A stretch of DNA of 64,000 bases from Dyadobacter arcticus (GTDB lineage: Bacteria > Bacteroidota > Bacteroidia > Cytophagales > Spirosomataceae), in assembly GCF_011762185.1 (NCBI RefSeq), contig NZ_JAASQJ010000007.1, positions 62,001 to 126,000 on the forward strand. The letters are read 5' to 3'. The notes under the pieces were generated by a model. That model was given only the letters and a program-made list of their open reading frames with translations, had not been told where the DNA came from and ran no database searches. Below, one piece after another: positions 61,043 through 64,000 of the stretch. Position 1 is the stretch's first letter. Each line of letters starts with the position of its first letter. The position numbers and the translations under genes were made by a program.

Positions 61043-61396
61043 ATGATTCCAAATCCCAATTTGCCAGAGGTCCACATTCCATCGGTTATTCAGAACATCC
61101 CTCTTCAAAGCTATTTAATTCTCAGCACCTTACTTTTTGTGATTGGTATCATTGGTGTTCTAACCCGCAGAAACGCCATTATCATTTTCATGTCTGTGGA
61201 ATTAATGCTTAATGCTGCGAATTTGCTGCTTATCGCTTTTTCATCTTACAGGTCAGATCCTTCCGGACAAGTTTTCGTATTCTTTATAATGGCCGTTGCA
61301 GCCGCGGAAGTGGCTGTCGGTCTGGCGATTATTGTAATGATATACCGGAATACCAGAAATACAGACGTCGGTTTTCTCAACAAGTTGAAATGGTAA
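61043..61396 (+). CDS. nuoK: NADH-quinone oxidoreductase subunit K
   Basis: NuoK is a small proton-channel subunit of complex I, homologous to MrpC/NuoK, with three membrane spans. The first span has LILSTLLFVIGIIGVLTRRNAI, the second IFMSVELMLNAANLLLIAF with the conserved Glu of the membrane half-channel, and the third AAAEVAVGLAIIVMIYR with the second conserved Glu. The N-terminus is about 15 residues longer than usual. It opens a nuoK-nuoL-nuoM run; nuoJ is not next to it. Confidence 0.94.
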   Translation: MIPNPNLPEVHIPSVIQNIPLQSYLILSTLLFVIGIIGVLTRRNAIIIFMSVELMLNAANLLLIAFSSYRSDPSGQVFVFFIMAVAAAEVAVGLAIIVMIYRNTRNTDVGFLNKLKW

Positions 61397-61428
61397 ACTG
61401 ACTTGCCTTATTAAAGTTTAAATTGAAT

Positions 61429-63345
61429 ATGTCTGCATCCCTACTCATACTGATTCCGCTATTACCCCTGCTTGGTTTTCTGATCAACGGACTCGGATTT
61501 ACCCATATACCGAAAGGCGCTGTCGGAATCATCGGAACACTGACCGTTATGGCAAGTTTCGTACTCTCTGTCATGGCTTTTAATGCATTTCTTGCGGCAG
61601 GAAGTCAGCCCATGATCGTTCCGTTGTTTGATTGGATCACAGTTGGCGAATTGAACATTCCTTTTTCGTTTCAGATAGATCAGCTTTCGCTGCTCATGTT
61701 GATGATCATTACCGGAGTTGGCTCGTTGATCCATATTTACTCCATTGGCTACATGCATCACGATTCAGGTTTTGGTAAGTTTTTTGCTTATCTGAACCTC
61801 TTTTTGTTTTTCATGTTATTGCTCGTTTTGGGCTCCAATTATGTGATCATGTTTATAGGTTGGGAAGGAGTTGGTTTGTGCTCTTACCTGCTTATCGGTT
61901 TTTGGAATAAGAATACCAATTACAACGATGCTGCCCGTAAAGCATTTATAATGAACCGCGTGGGTGATCTGGGCTTTCTGCTTGGGATTTTTACCATCAT
62001 CACCACATTCGGGTCGGTCGAGTATTCAGAGGTTTTTAGCAAGGCAGCCAGCTTTCAGGTTGGCGATCCCGTGATCATCACCATTACCTTATTTTTGTTC
62101 ATTGGAGCAATGGGTAAGTCGGCCCAGATTCCACTATATACCTGGTTACCCGATGCGATGGCTGGTCCTACACCCGTTTCGGCATTAATCCACGCGGCGA
62201 CGATGGTGACTGCGGGCATTTATATGGTGATCCGCTCCAATGTGTTGTATTCCCTGGCGCCTTCCACATTGGAAATTGTCGGTATCATTGGCGGGGCCAC
62301 TGCACTTTTTGCCGCTTCAATTGGTATTTTACAAAACGACATTAAAAAGGTACTTGCCTATTCCACCGTAAGTCAGCTGGGTTATATGTTCATGGGTTTG
62401 GGCGCAATGGCATATTCGGCCTCGATGTTCCATGTAATTACCCACGCTTTTTTCAAAGCATTACTTTTTCTTGGCGCAGGGAGTGTCATTCACGCTATGT
62501 CCAATGAGCAGGATATTCGTTCGATGGGCGGTTTGAGGAAAAAACTACCAATAACCTTTATCACATTCTTCATCGCAACCTGGGCTATTGCCGGTTTGCC
62601 ACCTTTCTCCGGGTTCTTCTCAAAGGATGAAATACTTGCAAATGTCTTTGAGCACAACAAGGTACTTTGGGTAATAGGGATTTTAGGTTCGTTAATGACC
62701 TCTTTTTACATGTTCCGTCTGCTTTTCCTGACCTTTTTTGGAAAATTCCGCGGCACGCATGAGCAAGAGCATCACTTGCATGAGTCGCCTGCCTCCATGA
62801 CTATTCCGCTAATTATCCTCGCGGTACTTTCAGCCGTTGGCGGTTTTATTGGTGTTCCCGAAGCATTGCACGGCACACATTATCTCGCCGAATTCATGAG
62901 TCCATTGTATGATGCAGCGAGGCAGGCTAACCCACTCGCATTCGAAGCAACAACCTTATCACATTCCGAAGAATATCTCTTAATGGGCGTTTCCGTGGCA
63001 GTTGCGGCTGTTTCAGGCATCGTTGCTTATGTTATGTATGTTCAAAAAGCATCTGTTCCTGCGCCAGACACTACTGAGAAAAGCGCATTGCAGAAATTGG
63101 TTTATAACAAATACTATGTAGACGAGCTTTACGACGCCGTATTTGTAAAACCTGTTAAGACATTATCCAACATCCTGTACAGTTTCGGGGAATTTTTCAT
63201 TGACCTTTTTGTAAATGCATTCGTAAGATTAACAAGCTTCCTGGCGGGCCAGTTGAGGAAAACCCAATCCGGGTCAACCGGCGACTACGTCTTCGCAATG
63301 GTTTTAGGCATTGTCGCATTATTATTCTGGAAGCTTTTACTCTGA
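61429..63345 (+). CDS. nuoL: NADH-quinone oxidoreductase subunit L
   Basis: NuoL is the distal antiporter-like proton pump of complex I. About sixteen spans are visible, with MFIGWEGVGLCSYLLIGFW holding the conserved Glu, GKSAQIPLYTWLPDAMAGPTPVSALIHAATMVTAGIYM carrying Lys and the discontinuous helix, and KKVLAYSTVSQLGYMF. The long C-terminal lateral helix follows GEFFIDLF. Start at ATG 61429, two codons after a TTG. Length 638 is normal. Confidence 0.95.
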   Translation: MSASLLILIPLLPLLGFLINGLGFTHIPKGAVGIIGTLTVMASFVLSVMAFNAFLAAGSQPMIVPLFDWITVGELNIPFSFQIDQLSLLMLMIITGVGSLIHIYSIGYMHHDSGFGKFFAYLNLFLFFMLLLVLGSNYVIMFIGWEGVGLCSYLLIGFWNKNTNYNDAARKAFIMNRVGDLGFLLGIFTIITTFGSVEYSEVFSKAASFQVGDPVIITITLFLFIGAMGKSAQIPLYTWLPDAMAGPTPVSALIHAATMVTAGIYMVIRSNVLYSLAPSTLEIVGIIGGATALFAASIGILQNDIKKVLAYSTVSQLGYMFMGLGAMAYSASMFHVITHAFFKALLFLGAGSVIHAMSNEQDIRSMGGLRKKLPITFITFFIATWAIAGLPPFSGFFSKDEILANVFEHNKVLWVIGILGSLMTSFYMFRLLFLTFFGKFRGTHEQEHHLHESPASMTIPLIILAVLSAVGGFIGVPEALHGTHYLAEFMSPLYDAARQANPLAFEATTLSHSEEYLLMGVSVAVAAVSGIVAYVMYVQKASVPAPDTTEKSALQKLVYNKYYVDELYDAVFVKPVKTLSNILYSFGEFFIDLFVNAFVRLTSFLAGQLRKTQSGSTGDYVFAMVLGIVALLFWKLLL

Positions 63346-63392
63346 TATATACATCCGTTCACCATTCTATTGCTGACCGTTGACTTGAAAAT

Positions 63393-64000
63393 ATGCTTAC
63401 TCTTCTTTTAATTCTTTTACCGATTGCAGCAGGTATCGCCACCTTTTTATCCGGTGAGCGACTGGCCAAACAAGTTGCATTGATCGGCGGCCTGGCTTCT
63501 CTTGGAGTTGCCATTGCCACCTGGCTGCAATTTGATCCGGCAGCGGGAAGTCAGTTTGGTTTCAAATATGCATGGTTAGCGTCGGGAGGTATTTCATTTG
63601 CAGCAGGAATTGACGGCATTAGTCTGGTATTGGTTTTATTGACCACCTTTCTTACGCCCCTGATTATCCTTTCCGCATTCAAGCACGACTATAAAGGGAC
63701 AGCATCATTCTATTCACTGATCCTTTTTATGGAAGCTGCCTTAATAGGCGTTTTCACAGCAACAGACGCATTTTTATTCTATCTTTTCTTCGAAGCAGCA
63801 TTAATTCCCGTTTATTTCCTAGCAGCCATCTGGGGCGGTGAAAACCGTTTGAAAGTAACGTTCAAGTTCTTCATTTATACCATATTTGGTAGTTTGTTCA
63901 TGATGGTCGCGCTGGTTTATTTGTATTATCAAACACCCGGCGCACATACTTCCGAGATAACCGCATTCTATCAGCTTCAACTTAGCCCACAAGTACAAGG
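63393..64000 (+). CDS. nuoM: NADH-quinone oxidoreductase subunit M, 5' part
   Basis: The frame begins with ATG 63393, 47 bp after nuoL, and runs off the window after about 202 residues. MLTLLLILLPIAAGI is the first span; FAAGIDGISLVLVLLTTFLTPL and FEAALIPVYFLAAIWGGENR are the typical blocks of NuoM, the latter with the conserved channel Glu. NuoN is expected beyond the edge. Confidence 0.93.
   Translation, partial: MLTLLLILLPIAAGIATFLSGERLAKQVALIGGLASLGVAIATWLQFDPAAGSQFGFKYAWLASGGISFAAGIDGISLVLVLLTTFLTPLIILSAFKHDYKGTASFYSLILFMEAALIGVFTATDAFLFYLFFEAALIPVYFLAAIWGGENRLKVTFKFFIYTIFGSLFMMVALVYLYYQTPGAHTSEITAFYQLQLSPQVQ

Overview
The window looks like a chromosomal segment of a Bacteroidota bacterium of the order Cytophagales, probably close to Dyadobacter/Spirosomataceae (genus is an inference from gene content). 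Direct signs: a secreted esterase ending in a type IX secretion (Por) sorting domain, Bacteroidota-restricted small families (DUF5606, DUF5618), several exact TAnnTTTG -7 promoter elements, few Shine-Dalgarno sequences, and an acpP-fabF-rnc operon. About 60 protein genes are packed on both strands with short gaps. I see no rRNA, tRNA, CRISPR array, transposase or prophage gene.

Layout. 0-6.7 kb: a partial exported protein, a small LuxR-type HTH protein, two polytopic membrane proteins resembling GT-C glycosyltransferases that flank a T9SS-exported SGNH esterase, then murB. 6.8-13.4 kb: SPOR lipoprotein, gmd (GDP-mannose 4,6-dehydratase), thioredoxin, engB, DUF5606, deoC overlapping a glycosyltransferase, and a FabH-like ketoacyl synthase. 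13.5-25.8 kb: M1 peptidase, meaB, small lipoproteins, lipid kinase, yciH, an FtsX-type permease, ggt, a DUF985 cupin, nudK, YtxH and SIMPL proteins, and a MarR regulator. 25.9-28.8 kb: GT2, an RmlC-like cupin and a Wzx-type flippase form a small surface-polysaccharide cluster. 28.9-41.7 kb: ppc, XerC/D recombinase, rpsU, ppx, a large DUF5117-type zinc protease, M23 peptidase, SDR, S41 protease and acetoacetate-CoA ligase. 42-50 kb: rluB with a very long disordered N-terminus, degP, hsp20, the acpP-fabF-rnc operon, kdsA-PAP2. 50-64 kb: GyrI-like protein, GDPD, PfkB kinase, DUF5618, cysS, M28 peptidase, pbpC, glpK, an exonuclease, and nuoK-nuoL-nuoM (cut by the window edge).

Many genes serve the envelope: precursors (murB, kdsA, gmd, acpP/fabF), polymer assembly (GTs, flippase, PAP2, pbpC), and quality control or turnover (degP, S41, M1, M23, M28). 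The rest is mostly central metabolism and housekeeping. Convergent gene pairs are generally separated by one strong bidirectional hairpin terminator.

The most unusual structure is not a gene. Two related intergenic elements of about 235-255 bp lie at 55621-55854 and 59770-60023, each starting within 8 nt after the stop codon of a plus-strand gene. Each is built from contiguous degenerate 10-nt units with strict 10-nt spacing. A G/T-rich left arm (GTTCGGGATT and GTCATTTATT types) faces an inverted C/A-rich right arm (GAACCATTTC, GAACAACCCC and TGACCATAAA types), so each can fold as a long imperfect hairpin. In the second copy a 20-nt dimer is tandemly repeated three times. I know of no named family with this architecture; the nearest analogues I can recall are cyanobacterial short tandem repeats, whose period is 7 nt.
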